DNA from: Azospirillum cavernae | GTDB lineage: Bacteria > Pseudomonadota > Alphaproteobacteria > Azospirillales > Azospirillaceae | Direction of reading: 5' to 3' | DNA length: 64,000 nucleotides | Assembly: GCF_003590795.1 (NCBI RefSeq) | Contig: NZ_QYUL01000002.1 | Location: 861,001 to 925,000 of the forward strand | Part shown: positions 47,807 to 56,774 of the stretch, piece by piece | Layout: each line of letters begins with the position of its first letter | How positions within the stretch are numbered: the first letter of the stretch is position 1 | The notes under the pieces: model-generated | What the model was told of the DNA's origin: nothing | What the model saw: the letters and a program-made list of their open reading frames with translations, nothing else | The model's database searches: none | Program-made: the position numbers and the translations under genes

Positions 47807-48009
47807 ATCGAGGGTTCGCTGCCGTGGTTCGCGACGATGCCGCGCGCCGCAACCCACCGTCACCGGGAGCAAGAGACCGGATGCGAGGGGCAGAGCGCGC
47901 ACGCATCGCAAGGCATAACACAGAGCGACGGGCGACGGTCAACCGACATTGTCCAAAACGGCAGCGTCGATGTGACCGTCGAGGCCCATCAGGTCCCAGT
48001 GGGACAGGC

Positions 48010-48426
48010 TCAGACCGCGCCGCGACGGGCGCGCGTGCCCAAACCGATCTGCTTGGCCAGCGAGCTGCGCTGGCGGGCGTAGTTCGGCGCGACCATCGGG
48101 TAATCGGCCGGCAAACCCCAGCGGTCGCGGTATTCTTCCGGCGACATGTTGTAGGCGGTCTTCAGATGGCGCTTGAGCATTTTCAGCTTCTTGCCGTCTT
48201 CCAGACACACGATGTAATCGGGCGTCACCGACTTCTTGATGGGAACGGCGGGCTGCGGGCGCTCTTCCGTCACCACCGGCTCGTTGCCGACGTTGGCCAG
48301 CGACTTGTAGACCTGTTCGATCAAGGTCGGAAGATCGCTCAGAGCCACTGTATTGTTGGAGACATGCGCCGCAACGATCTCTGTGGTCAGAGACAACAGC
48401 GCGTTGGAAGGGGACCCGGTGGTCAT
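48010..48426 (-). CDS. mucR: Ros/MucR zinc-finger transcriptional regulator
   Basis: 138 aa. N-terminal oligomerisation part (LSLTTEIVAAHVSNNTVALS, DLPTLIEQVYKSLANVG) and the C-terminal zinc-finger-like DNA-binding domain (DYIVCLEDGKKLKMLKRHLK, TAYNMSPEEYRDRWGLPADY, PMVAPNYARQRSSLAKQIGLG). MucR proteins are global repressors/nucleoid-like proteins of alphaproteobacteria that bind AT-rich DNA. Start at 48426 after GGAG; an in-frame GTG at 48441 is an alternative. Divergent from the tusA-like gene. Confidence 0.95.
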   Translation of the reverse strand: MTTGSPSNALLSLTTEIVAAHVSNNTVALSDLPTLIEQVYKSLANVGNEPVVTEERPQPAVPIKKSVTPDYIVCLEDGKKLKMLKRHLKTAYNMSPEEYRDRWGLPADYPMVAPNYARQRSSLAKQIGLGTRARRGAV

Positions 48427-48516
48427 GTAAGCTTGCTCCACAGCATTCGTTCCTCTCCATATAAAGAGGTTTTTCCCAAGGTGCAATATCCATCCTTTGC
48501 TCATAAAGAGGAAGCA

Positions 48517-48771
48517 GTGAGCCAAAAAATCTCCACCGACTTGTTTATCGACATCACCAGCGAGGTCTGTCCATTGACCTTCGTCAAAACCAAGTTGATG
48601 GTGGAGCGGATGGCGGTTGGCCAGACCCTTGAAGTCCGCCTGAACGCTGGCGAACCCTTGGAAAATGTTCCCCGTTCCTTGGCGGAACTGGGGCACAGCA
48701 TTCTGTCTCTGGATTTGGAGCCGACGGAGGGTGACGGGAGCGTTCACCGTCTGCGGGTGCGCAAAAATTAG
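48517..48771 (+). CDS. TusA/SirA-family sulfur-carrier protein
   Basis: 84 aa. DITSEVCPLTFVKTKLMVER carries the single conserved Cys of the TusA fold; the usual CPxP reads CPLT. Ends LDLEPTEGDGSVHRLRVRKN. The family moves persulfide sulfur or takes part in redox regulation. Start is GTG 48517 with AGAGGA 4 nt upstream. Convergent with rimI (3 bp apart), divergent from mucR. Confidence 0.9.
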   Translation: MSQKISTDLFIDITSEVCPLTFVKTKLMVERMAVGQTLEVRLNAGEPLENVPRSLAELGHSILSLDLEPTEGDGSVHRLRVRKN

Positions 48772-48774
48772 CCA

Positions 48775-49275
48775 TTACACCTTGCGGATGGTGTGGCGCA
48801 GGACCAGCGCGGCGACCGGGCCGCTTGGTCTTTTGTAGTAGCCGGGGCGTCGGCCAACCGAAAAAAAGTCGTTGGCCATGTAGAGAGTCCGCGCCGCCCC
48901 GTTGTCTTCGGCGACTTCAAGAAACAACGCCTCGGCGTCGAGTTGTCGCGCGTGGGCCAACGTCGCTTCGACCAGCCGTCGGCCAACGCCCGAACGCCGT
49001 TCGGCGGGCAGCACGCCGATGACCAGAATCTCCCCCTCGCCCGCCGCCGCGCGGGCCAGGACGAAGCCGACCGGCTCGTCCCCGCGCAGGGCCAGCAGGG
49101 CGAAGCCCTCCGGCGGGGCGCACAGGCTGGCGATGGACCCGGCGTCCCACGGCTCTTCGGGGAAGCAGGCGCTTTGCAGGGCGGCGAGAATTTCGGCGTC
49201 CAGAGGGCCGGCGGTTTGCAGATGGACACCGCCGCGTTCCTCGCCGGGCCTCTCGTCGCGGTCCGACGCGGTCAC
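48775..49275 (-). CDS. rimI: Ribosomal-protein-alanine N-acetyltransferase family (RimI)
   Basis: 166 aa GNAT. ACFPEEPWDAGSIASL, FVLARAAAGEGEILVIGVLP, RSGVGRRLVEATLAHA (acetyl-CoA loop) and LEVAEDNGAARTLYMANDFF are RimI features. Start is GTG 49275, overlapping the tsaB stop (GTGA); the extended frame upstream is the antisense-free shadow of tsaB. tsaB-rimI is a widely conserved pair. Confidence 0.93.
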   Translation of the reverse strand: MTASDRDERPGEERGGVHLQTAGPLDAEILAALQSACFPEEPWDAGSIASLCAPPEGFALLALRGDEPVGFVLARAAAGEGEILVIGVLPAERRSGVGRRLVEATLAHARQLDAEALFLEVAEDNGAARTLYMANDFFSVGRRPGYYKRPSGPVAALVLRHTIRKV

Positions 49276-49973
49276 GCTTTGGCCTTCGGCAGGCTGACGT
49301 CGGGGGGACGCAGGTAAAAGGGATCGACCGGGCCGCCCACCGGGCGCGTCGCCCCCAGCCGGGCGACCACGGCGGCGTCGGGGATGCCGTCGCCGTTGGC
49401 GAAGGTCAGATCCGCCCGTCGGTCCAGCGGCGCGCGCAGCAGCCCAGCCCCGTCGCCCGCGACCAGCAGCGGGCCGGAGGGCCACAGACCATCCAGCCAA
49501 GCCGCGATCGCGGTCGGTTCCAGCATCGCCGGATCGCCGATGGGCGTCAGATCGGGGGCGAAGAGCTGCAAAAAGGGTTCGGCCCGACGGCTGTCCACCG
49601 CGACCAGCACGGCCCGCCCGGCGCGCTCCGCCTCGGGCAGGCCGTGGGCGATGGCCTCGAAGCTGGTGACGCCGACCACCGGCGTGTCATGGGCCAGGGC
49701 GAAGCCGCGCGCCGCCGCCAGCGCGATGCGCAGGCCGGTGAAAGCCCCCGGCCCGACCGTCACCGCGATCCGGTCCAACGCGGCGAAGGCGACGCCCGCC
49801 TCGGCCAGCACCGCTTGCGCCATTGGCGCCAGAACCTCGGCCTGACCGCGCGCCATGGGCGCGCTGCGTTGGACGATCACGCGCCCGCCCGGCACGCCGT
49901 CATCCCGCGTGTCGTCATCCCACAGCGCCGCTGAGCAGCCCGACGTCGCCGTGTCCAGTCCCAGAATCTTCAT
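49272..49973 (-). CDS. tsaB: tRNA threonylcarbamoyladenosine biosynthesis protein TsaB
   Basis: 233 aa. ILGLDTATSGCSAALWDD, AVTVGPGAFTGLRIALAAAR and ALAHDTPVVGVTSFEAIAHG are the conserved ASKHA-fold segments. TsaB works with TsaD and TsaE to form t6A37 in ANN-decoding tRNAs. Coupled to rimI by GTGA overlap. Confidence 0.96.
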   Translation of the reverse strand: MKILGLDTATSGCSAALWDDDTRDDGVPGGRVIVQRSAPMARGQAEVLAPMAQAVLAEAGVAFAALDRIAVTVGPGAFTGLRIALAAARGFALAHDTPVVGVTSFEAIAHGLPEAERAGRAVLVAVDSRRAEPFLQLFAPDLTPIGDPAMLEPTAIAAWLDGLWPSGPLLVAGDGAGLLRAPLDRRADLTFANGDGIPDAAVVARLGATRPVGGPVDPFYLRPPDVSLPKAKA

Positions 49974-50043
49974 CGCCGGGCCACGCCCGTGCTAGACAGC
50001 ACTCTTCCGCCCTCCCATTCGCACTCAAACGGTTTTACGCACC

Positions 50044-50592
50044 ATGCTGATCGAGATCGCGCCACCGGCGTACGACGTCGACTTGGACCTTCTTTACGCC
50101 ACGGCGGACAATTTGTCCGGCGCGCCGATCTACCGCGCCCCGGTGTGCCTGCTGCACCCCGACGCCGCCGCCCGTTTGCGCCCCGCCATCGCGCTGGCGC
50201 GCGGCGTCGGCTGCCGGTTCCGGGTCTACGATGCCTTCCGCCCCGCCGAGGCGCAATGGCGGCTTTGGCACGCCTTTCCCGATCCCGCCTACATCGCCGA
50301 TCCCCGGTTGGGATCCAACCACACGCGCGGCGTCGCCATCGATCTGACGCTGGTGGATTCGTCGGGCCAGCCGCTGGACATGGGGACCGGCTTCGACGCG
50401 ATGACCGAACGCTCCCACCATGGCCGCACCGATCTGACCACCGACCAGCAGCGCAACCGCGCCCTGCTGTTGGGGGTGATGAGCGCGGCGGGCTGGGACC
50501 ATTACGCCACGGAATGGTGGCATTACCAGTTGCCAGACCCGGAACGCTACCCGCTGCTGACCGACGCCGCCATCGGCGGTCGGATGATGTGA
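50044..50592 (+). CDS. D-alanyl-D-alanine dipeptidase (VanX/DdpX family)
   Basis: 182 aa zinc peptidase of the M15D family. Arg and zinc ligands: VYDAFRPAEAQ, SNHTRGVAIDLTLVD (His, Asp) and EWWHYQLPD (Glu, His). No signal peptide, so cytoplasmic as VanX. Likely recycles D-Ala-D-Ala; no vanHA genes nearby, so glycopeptide resistance is not implied. Confidence 0.92.
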   Translation: MLIEIAPPAYDVDLDLLYATADNLSGAPIYRAPVCLLHPDAAARLRPAIALARGVGCRFRVYDAFRPAEAQWRLWHAFPDPAYIADPRLGSNHTRGVAIDLTLVDSSGQPLDMGTGFDAMTERSHHGRTDLTTDQQRNRALLLGVMSAAGWDHYATEWWHYQLPDPERYPLLTDAAIGGRMM

Positions 50593-50772
50593 GGCGCTGG
50601 GGACCGAGGATTTGGATTGGGGTGAAGCGCGGACGGATTGTTGCACGCGCGCATCGCAATCCAGCCCTTTGCGGGAAACCGCCGTTGTTAACTTGTTTGG
50701 ACGGCGGGGATTATGGCACATCTCTTGCCTTGATCCGGGCTTCAATCCGGGCGTCCTCTGCCATGGGCCGTC

Positions 50773-51822
50773 ATGCCGTTCCGCCGCGCCGTTCGGGTGC
50801 TCGTCACCGCCGCCTTGACCGTTTGGGCCTCTGTGGTCCCGACGTCGCGCATGGCTGCGGCGGCGGAGGCGCCGACCGGCAACAGCGCGGTGGTCTTCGC
50901 CTATGACCGCTTCGGCGAGGATCAAAACCCGTCGCTCAGCATCCGCCTCGACCAGTTCGAGTCGCACCTCGACGAGTTGACCGACGGCGATTACGAGGTT
51001 CTGCCGCTTCCCCGGATTTTGGAGGCGCTGCGCACCGGCAAGCCATTGCCCGACCGCGCCGTCGCCATCACCATCGACGAGGCCAGCCGCTCCGCCTACA
51101 CCGAAGCGTGGCCCCGGCTGAAGGCCGCCGGTCTGCCCTTCACCCTGTTCGTCGCCACCGACGCGGTGGATCGCGGGTCGCCCGCCCACATGACCTGGTC
51201 GGAAATCCGCCAGATGGCGGCGGCGGGCGTCACCATCGGCGGTCTGGGCGGCTCCACCCAATCGCTGGTGCCGCGCACGGCGGCGGAGGTCGCGGCGGAG
51301 CTGCGCCGCATGTCCGACCGTTTCCAGGCCGAATTGGGCCAGCGCCCAACCATCTTGGCCTACCCGCAGGGGGAATATTCGCTGGCGGTGCGCAAGGTGG
51401 TGGCCGAACAGGGCTTCGTCGCCGCTTTCGGCCAGCAATCGGGCGTGCTGCACCCCCAGGCCGACCCGTTTGGCCTGCCGCGTTTCCTGATGAACGAGAC
51501 CTATGGCAGCGTTGACCGCTTCCAATTGGCGGCGAACGCGCTGCCGTTGCCGGTGTCGGATCTGACGCCGGACGATCCGCTGTTGACCGTCAACCCGCCG
51601 CCCTTGGGCTTCACCATCAGCGACAGCGTCGGCGACAGCAGCAAGCTGGCCTGTTTCGCGGCGGGCCAGGGCCGCACCGCGTTGGAGCGGATTTCCGACG
51701 ACCGGGTCGAGGTCCGCATCAAGGACGCCTTCCCGCCGGGCCGCGCGCGGGTCAATTGCACGCTGCCCGCCCCGGATGGGCGCTGGCGCTGGTTGGGCGT
51801 GCAGTTCCTGATTCCAGAATAA
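50773..51822 (+). CDS. Polysaccharide-deacetylase-like protein with altered catalytic motifs
   Basis: 349 aa, exported (RAAVRVL-type hydrophobic N-terminus LVTAALTVWASVVPTSRMAA; cut near AAAA). The NodB-homology fold is recognisable (FAYDRFGEDQ, VAITIDEAS, PFTLFVATDAV, WSEIRQMAAAGVTIGGLGGS, AYPQGEYSLAVRKVVAEQGF). However, motif 1 reads TIDEAS instead of TFDDG, and motif 2 reads IGGLGGSTQSL where active enzymes have H-(S/T)-x3-H: both zinc histidines are missing. It is therefore probably not an active deacetylase, or binds metal differently. A C-terminal beta domain follows (FTISDSVGDSSKLACFAAGQ). Confidence 0.85.
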   Translation: MPFRRAVRVLVTAALTVWASVVPTSRMAAAAEAPTGNSAVVFAYDRFGEDQNPSLSIRLDQFESHLDELTDGDYEVLPLPRILEALRTGKPLPDRAVAITIDEASRSAYTEAWPRLKAAGLPFTLFVATDAVDRGSPAHMTWSEIRQMAAAGVTIGGLGGSTQSLVPRTAAEVAAELRRMSDRFQAELGQRPTILAYPQGEYSLAVRKVVAEQGFVAAFGQQSGVLHPQADPFGLPRFLMNETYGSVDRFQLAANALPLPVSDLTPDDPLLTVNPPPLGFTISDSVGDSSKLACFAAGQGRTALERISDDRVEVRIKDAFPPGRARVNCTLPAPDGRWRWLGVQFLIPE

Positions 51823-51870
51823 GGTCGAACCAGGGACGCGACGCCGCGCCCCCAGTTCCGGCGACGGTCC

Positions 51871-52428
51871 TTACTGAACCGCGCGAACCTCGAGCACCTC
51901 GGGGATGTAGTGGCGCAGCATGTTTTCGATGCCGTGCTTCAGCGTCGCGGTCGAGCTGGGGCAGCCGGAGCAGGATCCCTTCATCGCCAGATAGACCACG
52001 CCCTTCTCGAACCCCTGGAAGGTGATGTCGCCGCCATCCTGCGCCACCGACGGGCGGACGCGGGTGTCGAGCAACTCCTTGATCTGTTCGACGATCTCGT
52101 CGTCGTCGCCGTTGGCGCTGGCGGCGTGGCCGTCCCCGGCGTCGCTCAGAAGAACCGGGCGGTCGGCGGTAAAATGCTCCATGATGACGCCGAGGATCGA
52201 CGGCTTCAGCAGGAACCATTCCTTGGCGTCGGTCTTGGTGATGGTGACGAAATCGGCGCCCAGGAAGATGCCGACCACGCCGTCGATCTCGAACAGGCGC
52301 TGGGCCAGCGGCGACCGGGCGGCGTCCGCCGCGTCGGTGAAATCGGCGGTGCCGCGTCCGAGCACGTCACGCCCCGGCAGAAACTTGAGAGTCGCCGGGT
52401 TGGGCGTCTGCTCGGTTTGAATGAACAT
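51871..52428 (-). CDS. nfu: NifU-like iron-sulfur scaffold protein (Nfu)
   Basis: 185 aa. N-terminal Nfu domain (MFIQTEQTPNPATLKFLPGR, FVTITKTDAKEW) and C-terminal NifU domain with the cluster-binding CXXC (MKGSCSGCPSSTATLKHGIE). Delivers Fe-S clusters to apoproteins. Start at 52428 with AGGA 7 nt upstream. Divergent from the cyclase gene. Confidence 0.95.
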   Translation of the reverse strand: MFIQTEQTPNPATLKFLPGRDVLGRGTADFTDAADAARSPLAQRLFEIDGVVGIFLGADFVTITKTDAKEWFLLKPSILGVIMEHFTADRPVLLSDAGDGHAASANGDDDEIVEQIKELLDTRVRPSVAQDGGDITFQGFEKGVVYLAMKGSCSGCPSSTATLKHGIENMLRHYIPEVLEVRAVQ

Positions 52429-52556
52429 GGTGCTATCCTCCATCGACGCCGAACTGGACCTAGCGGCGTTTCCGAAATTTGGGCAGAATCCCCGCCGGGA
52501 TCAAGCACCAGATTGGTCCGATTTCGTCTTTGTCGCTCTGACCGCCCGTGGTGCCG

Positions 52557-53837
52557 ATGACTTTCGACCAAGCGCTCCCCCCCGCCGCCTTGCCGAACGC
52601 TCCCGTTGCGGAGACGCACAACTGCGGGGCGGTGGTCGATTGGCTGTTGCAGGAGGGGCGTCAAGCCCCCGACGCCGAAACGCTGGTCGATGAGTTCGGG
52701 CGCCGCTTGAACGCCATCGGCTTGCCGCTGGCGCGCAGCGTGCTGGTTCTGCAACTGCTGCACCCGCAAATCCGCTCGATGATCTATTTTTGGCGCGACA
52801 ACGGCGACCCGGTGCGGACGGTGATCGCCAACCATGGCGACGAGCAGAGCGAAACCTATTTGAAAAGCCCCTTCGCCACGCTGGTCGAGGATGGCGCGCA
52901 AGGGCTGCGCTATCGGCTGGAACGGATGAGCGCGCCGTGGCCCTATCCGGTTCTGGGTGATTTGGCCCGGCAGGGGGCCACCGATTACGCGGCGATGGCG
53001 GTGCTGTTCGCTGGCGGGCGGCGCAACGCCATCAGCTTTTCCACCGAACGGCGGGGCGGTTTTTCCGTCGCCGATCTGGCGCTGCTCGACGGGTTGCTGC
53101 CCGCCTTGGGCGCGGTTCTGGAAACGCTGGCGCTGCGGCGGCTGGCGGCGACCGTGCTCGACACCTATGTCGGGCGCAAGACCGGGGAGCGGATTTTGTC
53201 GGGCGACATCCGGCGCGGCACCGGGGAGAACGTCCGCGCCGTGCTGTGGTACTGCGACCTGCGCGGCTTCACCCCGCTGGCCGACCGTCTGCCGCGCGAG
53301 GAGTTGATCGCCCTGCTGAACGGCTATTTCGAGTCGATGGGCGACGCGGTGGAGCGCCATGGCGGCGAAATCTTGAAATTCATCGGCGACGCCATGCTGG
53401 CGATCTTCCCGCTGACGCCGGAGGATGAAACCGGGTCCGCCGCCGCGATCAAGGCGCTGTCGGCGGCGACCGACGCCCTGACGACGATGAGCGGTCAGAA
53501 CGCCGAGCGCGCCGCCTGGGGGCAGCCGACCCTGCGTTGCGGCGTCGCCCTGCACATTGGCGAGGTGATGTACGGCAACATCGGCTCGACCGAGCGGCTG
53601 GACTTCACCGTGATCGGCCCGGCGGTCAATCTGGTCAGTCGGATCGAGGGGTTGTGCGGGCGGCTTGACCGCACCGTGTTGACCTCCGCCGACTTCGCGG
53701 CGCTGGTTCCCCCCGGCGGGCGTCACCGGCTGGACAGCATCGGCCCGCATGTGGTCAAGGGGCTGGTCGAGCCGCTGGAGGTCTTTGAGCTTCAGCTCCG
53801 CCCGCCGACCGCCGCCGCCGCGCCGATCCTTACGTGA
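52557..53837 (+). CDS. Class III adenylate/guanylate cyclase
   Basis: 426 aa, soluble. An N-terminal about 200-residue sensory region (VVDWLLQEGRQAPDAETLVD...; no named domain recognised) followed by a class III catalytic domain: metal Asp234 (YCDLRGFTPLAD) and Asp278 (KFIGDAMLAIF), LDFTVIGPAVNLVSRIEGL with the Asn and Arg of transition-state binding, and the substrate Lys in ILKFIGD. Makes cAMP, probably. Start at ATG 52557; GTG 52548 and 52551 are alternatives. Could supply ligand to the cNMP-binding kinase at 32279. Confidence 0.92.
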   Translation: MTFDQALPPAALPNAPVAETHNCGAVVDWLLQEGRQAPDAETLVDEFGRRLNAIGLPLARSVLVLQLLHPQIRSMIYFWRDNGDPVRTVIANHGDEQSETYLKSPFATLVEDGAQGLRYRLERMSAPWPYPVLGDLARQGATDYAAMAVLFAGGRRNAISFSTERRGGFSVADLALLDGLLPALGAVLETLALRRLAATVLDTYVGRKTGERILSGDIRRGTGENVRAVLWYCDLRGFTPLADRLPREELIALLNGYFESMGDAVERHGGEILKFIGDAMLAIFPLTPEDETGSAAAIKALSAATDALTTMSGQNAERAAWGQPTLRCGVALHIGEVMYGNIGSTERLDFTVIGPAVNLVSRIEGLCGRLDRTVLTSADFAALVPPGGRHRLDSIGPHVVKGLVEPLEVFELQLRPPTAAAAPILT

Positions 53838-54336
53838 TCGCGTCCAGCGCCTCGCTGCTCAGGCCGCCGGGCACGATGGTCAGCGGGATGCGCAGGCGCG
53901 ACAGGCCGCGCCCGGTGTAATAGGAGATCAACGGCCCCGGCCCTTCCGGGTCGGTGTCGGCGGCCAGCACCAGGATGGAGATGCTCGGCTCCTCGGCGAT
54001 CAGGGCCAGCACCTCTTCGTGGCGGTTGCCCTCGCGGACGTAGAGCGCGGGCAGGGAGCCGGTCAGTTGGATGACCTCGCGCGCCAGCTTTTGGAGCTTG
54101 CGTTCCGCCTCGTCGCGCTTTTCCTCACGGATCAGGTTTTCCACCGCCAGCCAATGCTGCATCTCTTCCTTTTCAATGACGGTCAGCAGGGCGACCTTGC
54201 CGCCCGATTTGCGGGCGCGCAGGCAGGCGTAACGCAGGGCCACCTTCAATTCCGGGCTGTCGTCGGCGACGACCAGGAAGATGCGCACCGGCTTGGCGGC
54301 GGCGTCCGGCGGCGTGGATTCGGTTGCTTCGGTCAT
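53830..54336 (-). CDS. UspA-family universal stress protein
   Basis: 168 aa. FLVVADDSPELKVALRYACL at the N-terminus, LVLAADTDPEGPGPLISYYT and IPLTIVPGGL at the C-terminus. The ATP-binding GxxG...S of classical UspA is not clean, so it may be a non-ATP-binding member. Overlaps the cyclase gene by 8 nt (convergent). Last gene after TSUP and TIGR02186, 27 bp behind the latter. Confidence 0.88.
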   Translation of the reverse strand: MTEATESTPPDAAAKPVRIFLVVADDSPELKVALRYACLRARKSGGKVALLTVIEKEEMQHWLAVENLIREEKRDEAERKLQKLAREVIQLTGSLPALYVREGNRHEEVLALIAEEPSISILVLAADTDPEGPGPLISYYTGRGLSRLRIPLTIVPGGLSSEALDAIT

Positions 54337-54363
54337 CGGTTCTCTCCTCCCTGGCAGCCTGTT

Positions 54364-55143
54364 CTACACCCGGCGGAAGGCGGCGCCCGCCGCCCAACCC
54401 GCCGCCACCGCGCCCAGCACCGCCAGCACGCCATAGGTGATCGGGCGGTAGCGGGCCATGTCGTAGACCTCGGCGCTGAAGCCGACCTTCGACACCACCA
54501 GCGGCGTGGTTTGGGCGCTGACCACCTCGCCGTCGCGGATCAGCAGCGCTTCGACATTGTACAGCCCGGTCGGGACGTTGGCCGGGAAATAAATGTTGGT
54601 GCGGAACAGCCGCTCGCCCAGAAAAGACACGGCGCCGACGTTGGTCCCATACAGCCCCGCCCGCTGCTTGTTGCGGATCAGCGCGGCGCGGAACGCCGCC
54701 AACTCCTGCGGATCCAGATTTTCCTGCGGGTCAAGCTGAAGCTGCGGCGCGCCGATCTGCTGGCGCTCCAACGCCGTCTTGGCGACGATCTGGTCGAGCG
54801 GGCGGCTGGCGGCCACGCTGTGATAGCTGGGGGCTTGGGAAAACCGGACGCTGTCCGTGTTCATCCACATGCCGAGCACCCGCTCCTTGCGGCGGACGAT
54901 GGCGGGCAGGCGTGGGCCGTTGACGATGATGGCGACGTCGCCCACCCCATCGGTGGCGCCGAACAGCACGACCTCGGTGCCGGTGAAGCCGGTGGTGATG
55001 GCGATCAAATGGCTCGACAGGTCGGCGACCATCTGTTGCGCCCAGACCGTCGCCGCGAAGGTCACGCCCAACCCCAGCCCGGCCAACGCCGCCAGCCCCT
55101 GGACGACGCCCCGGACGACGCCCCTGCGCGTTGGCCAACGCAT
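54364..55143 (-). CDS. TIGR02186 family membrane-anchored protein
   Basis: 259 aa. N-terminal signal/anchor (VVQGLAALAGLGLGVTFAAT), extracytoplasmic beta-rich domain (LSSHLIAITTGFTGTEVVLF, YFPANVPTGLYNVEALLIRD) and C-terminal membrane helix (YGVLAVLGAVAAGWAAGAAF). Such proteins occur next to TauE/SafE-type permeases in alphaproteobacteria, as here. Start ATG 55143 overlaps the TSUP stop by one base. Function unknown beyond the association. Confidence 0.85.
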   Translation of the reverse strand: MRWPTRRGVVRGVVQGLAALAGLGLGVTFAATVWAQQMVADLSSHLIAITTGFTGTEVVLFGATDGVGDVAIIVNGPRLPAIVRRKERVLGMWMNTDSVRFSQAPSYHSVAASRPLDQIVAKTALERQQIGAPQLQLDPQENLDPQELAAFRAALIRNKQRAGLYGTNVGAVSFLGERLFRTNIYFPANVPTGLYNVEALLIRDGEVVSAQTTPLVVSKVGFSAEVYDMARYRPITYGVLAVLGAVAAGWAAGAAFRRV

Positions 55144-56060
55144 CAGGCGATTCCCATGCTGAGGGTGTAGATGTCCAGCGGCGGGGCGAACAAATCCCAG
55201 GCCAGCTTCAGCGCCACCCCGACGACGATGGTGGCCAGCATCAGGCGGGCCTGTTCGCCGGGAATGCGGCTGCCGACCTTGGTGCCGAACTGCGCGCCGA
55301 CGACCCCGCCGACCAGCAGCAGCAGCGCCAGCATGGCGTCCACCGTGTGGTTGGTCGCCGCTTGCAGCAGCGTGGCCGCCGCCGTGGTGAAGATGATTTG
55401 GAACAGCGAGGTTCCGGCGACCAGACCGGCGGGCATGTTCAGCAGATAGATCATCGCCGGGACCAGCAGAAAGCCGCCGCCGATGCCCATGATCGCCACC
55501 AGAATCCCGCCGACCACCCCGATGCCCGCCGGAAGCAGGGCGGAGATGTAAAGTTTTGAGCGATGGAACCGCATCTTGAAGGGCAGGCCGTGCAGCCAGA
55601 TGTGGCGGTGCAGCTTGCCGCGTTTGGCGGTGGGGGAGCGGCGGCGGATGATGGCCCGGCTGCTTTCCAGCATCATCATCCCGCCGATGGTGCCCAGGAA
55701 AAACACGTAGGACAGGGTGATGGCGATGTCGATCTGGCCCAAGCGCTGAAGAACGCCGAAGATCCACACGCCGATGCCGGTGCCGATGACGCCGCCAATC
55801 AGCATCACCACCCCCAGCTTCACGTCGACGTTGCCGCGCCGCCAATGGGCCAGAACGCCCGACAGGCTGGCGGCGACCAACTGATTGGCCTGGGTGCCGA
55901 CGGCGACGGCGGGGGGAACGCCGATGAAAATCAGCAACGGCGTCATCAGAAAACCGCCGCCCACCCCGAACATGCCGGACAGAAAGCCGATCAGCCCCCC
56001 CATGCCCAGCACAAGGAGCGCGTTGACCGACATTTCGGCGATCGGCAGATACACTTGCAT
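55143..56060 (-). CDS. TSUP family (TauE/SafE) sulfite/sulfonate permease
   Basis: 305 aa, about eight membrane spans. The paired glycine repeats SGMFGVGGGFLMTPLL and VAIMGIGGGFLLVPAMIYL are TSUP hallmarks. The HWRRGNVDVKLG loop and the cytoplasmic basic stretch (IIRRRSPTAKRGKLHRH) are also typical. Exports sulfite, sulfoacetate or related anions in characterised members; substrate here unknown. First gene of the TSUP/TIGR02186/UspA unit. Confidence 0.93.
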   Translation of the reverse strand: MQVYLPIAEMSVNALLVLGMGGLIGFLSGMFGVGGGFLMTPLLIFIGVPPAVAVGTQANQLVAASLSGVLAHWRRGNVDVKLGVVMLIGGVIGTGIGVWIFGVLQRLGQIDIAITLSYVFFLGTIGGMMMLESSRAIIRRRSPTAKRGKLHRHIWLHGLPFKMRFHRSKLYISALLPAGIGVVGGILVAIMGIGGGFLLVPAMIYLLNMPAGLVAGTSLFQIIFTTAAATLLQAATNHTVDAMLALLLLVGGVVGAQFGTKVGSRIPGEQARLMLATIVVGVALKLAWDLFAPPLDIYTLSMGIA

Positions 56061-56142
56061 GGTGGGGAGCGACCGCGACGGAGGGAAGGCCAGCTTACCC
56101 GACCCGCTCCACCGGCGAAAGGCTTGGTCGTCGCCAAACGGC

Positions 56143-56673
56143 TCAGTGAACGGCGGCGGCGCGAACCGTGCCCGTCGACAGGCTGCGGGTGTAGCCGGCC
56201 TTTTCCGGGAAAACCCGCTCCACCTCGCGCCGGGCGGAATCGATGTCGGAGGCGTAGACCACCAGTTGGTTGGCGTAGTGCCAGGCCGGGCTGACCGCCC
56301 GCCCGGCGGCGCGGGCGGCCAGACTGTCGAACATCACCTCGCCATGGAAGGGGCGCACGCTGGAGCCGGGTTGGCCCAGCGTGTGGACGAAGATCGGCGG
56401 GGTCCGTTCCAACTTGGAGATGTCGCGCCCGATCTGCACCAGCCGGTCGTCCAGCACGCCGATTTGGTGGTGCGTCTCTTCGATTCGACCGCGCAAATCC
56501 TTGTAGATTTCGTTTTCCGCGACCCACTGGTCGTGCAGCGGCGTCAGGTCCCGGCGCAGGCGGTTGATGCCGATCAGGCCGGTCCAACCGCGCCGCACGC
56601 CCCAAAAAGCCAGTTGCGCCACCACGCCCAACGCGGCGGCGGCGGGCAGAAACGACGTCAATGCGGTGGTCAT
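56143..56673 (-). CDS. Membrane-anchored coiled-coil protein (hypothetical)
   Basis: 176 aa. One N-terminal membrane helix (SFLPAAAALGVVAQLAFWGV, about 8-27), coiled coil at about 36-92 (HDQWVAENEIYKDLRGRIEE; HHQIGVLDDRLVQIGRDISK), then a small alpha/beta C-terminal part including HYANQLVVYASDIDSARREV. The same plan, TM then coiled coil then a strand-helix unit of the type V-A-x-D-x-x-x-A, is seen in the protein at 57578. Start at 56673 (MTTALTSF). Divergent from the 268-aa gene; no known family. Confidence 0.72.
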   Translation of the reverse strand: MTTALTSFLPAAAALGVVAQLAFWGVRRGWTGLIGINRLRRDLTPLHDQWVAENEIYKDLRGRIEETHHQIGVLDDRLVQIGRDISKLERTPPIFVHTLGQPGSSVRPFHGEVMFDSLAARAAGRAVSPAWHYANQLVVYASDIDSARREVERVFPEKAGYTRSLSTGTVRAAAVH

Positions 56674-56774
56674 CCCGAGCCTCCTTGTTCTGAGCCTTCG
56701 TGTCCGAAGCGATGCGCCCTCCTGGCACAGCGCTTGCTGTGTTTCTGGAAAGCCAGGAAAGAGCAGCAAGGATC

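Noticed and set aside
50044..50592. Vancomycin resistance from a VanX-like gene
   Set aside because: No vanH, vanA or vanRS partner is present, and chromosomal DdpX-type dipeptidases serve D-Ala-D-Ala recycling.
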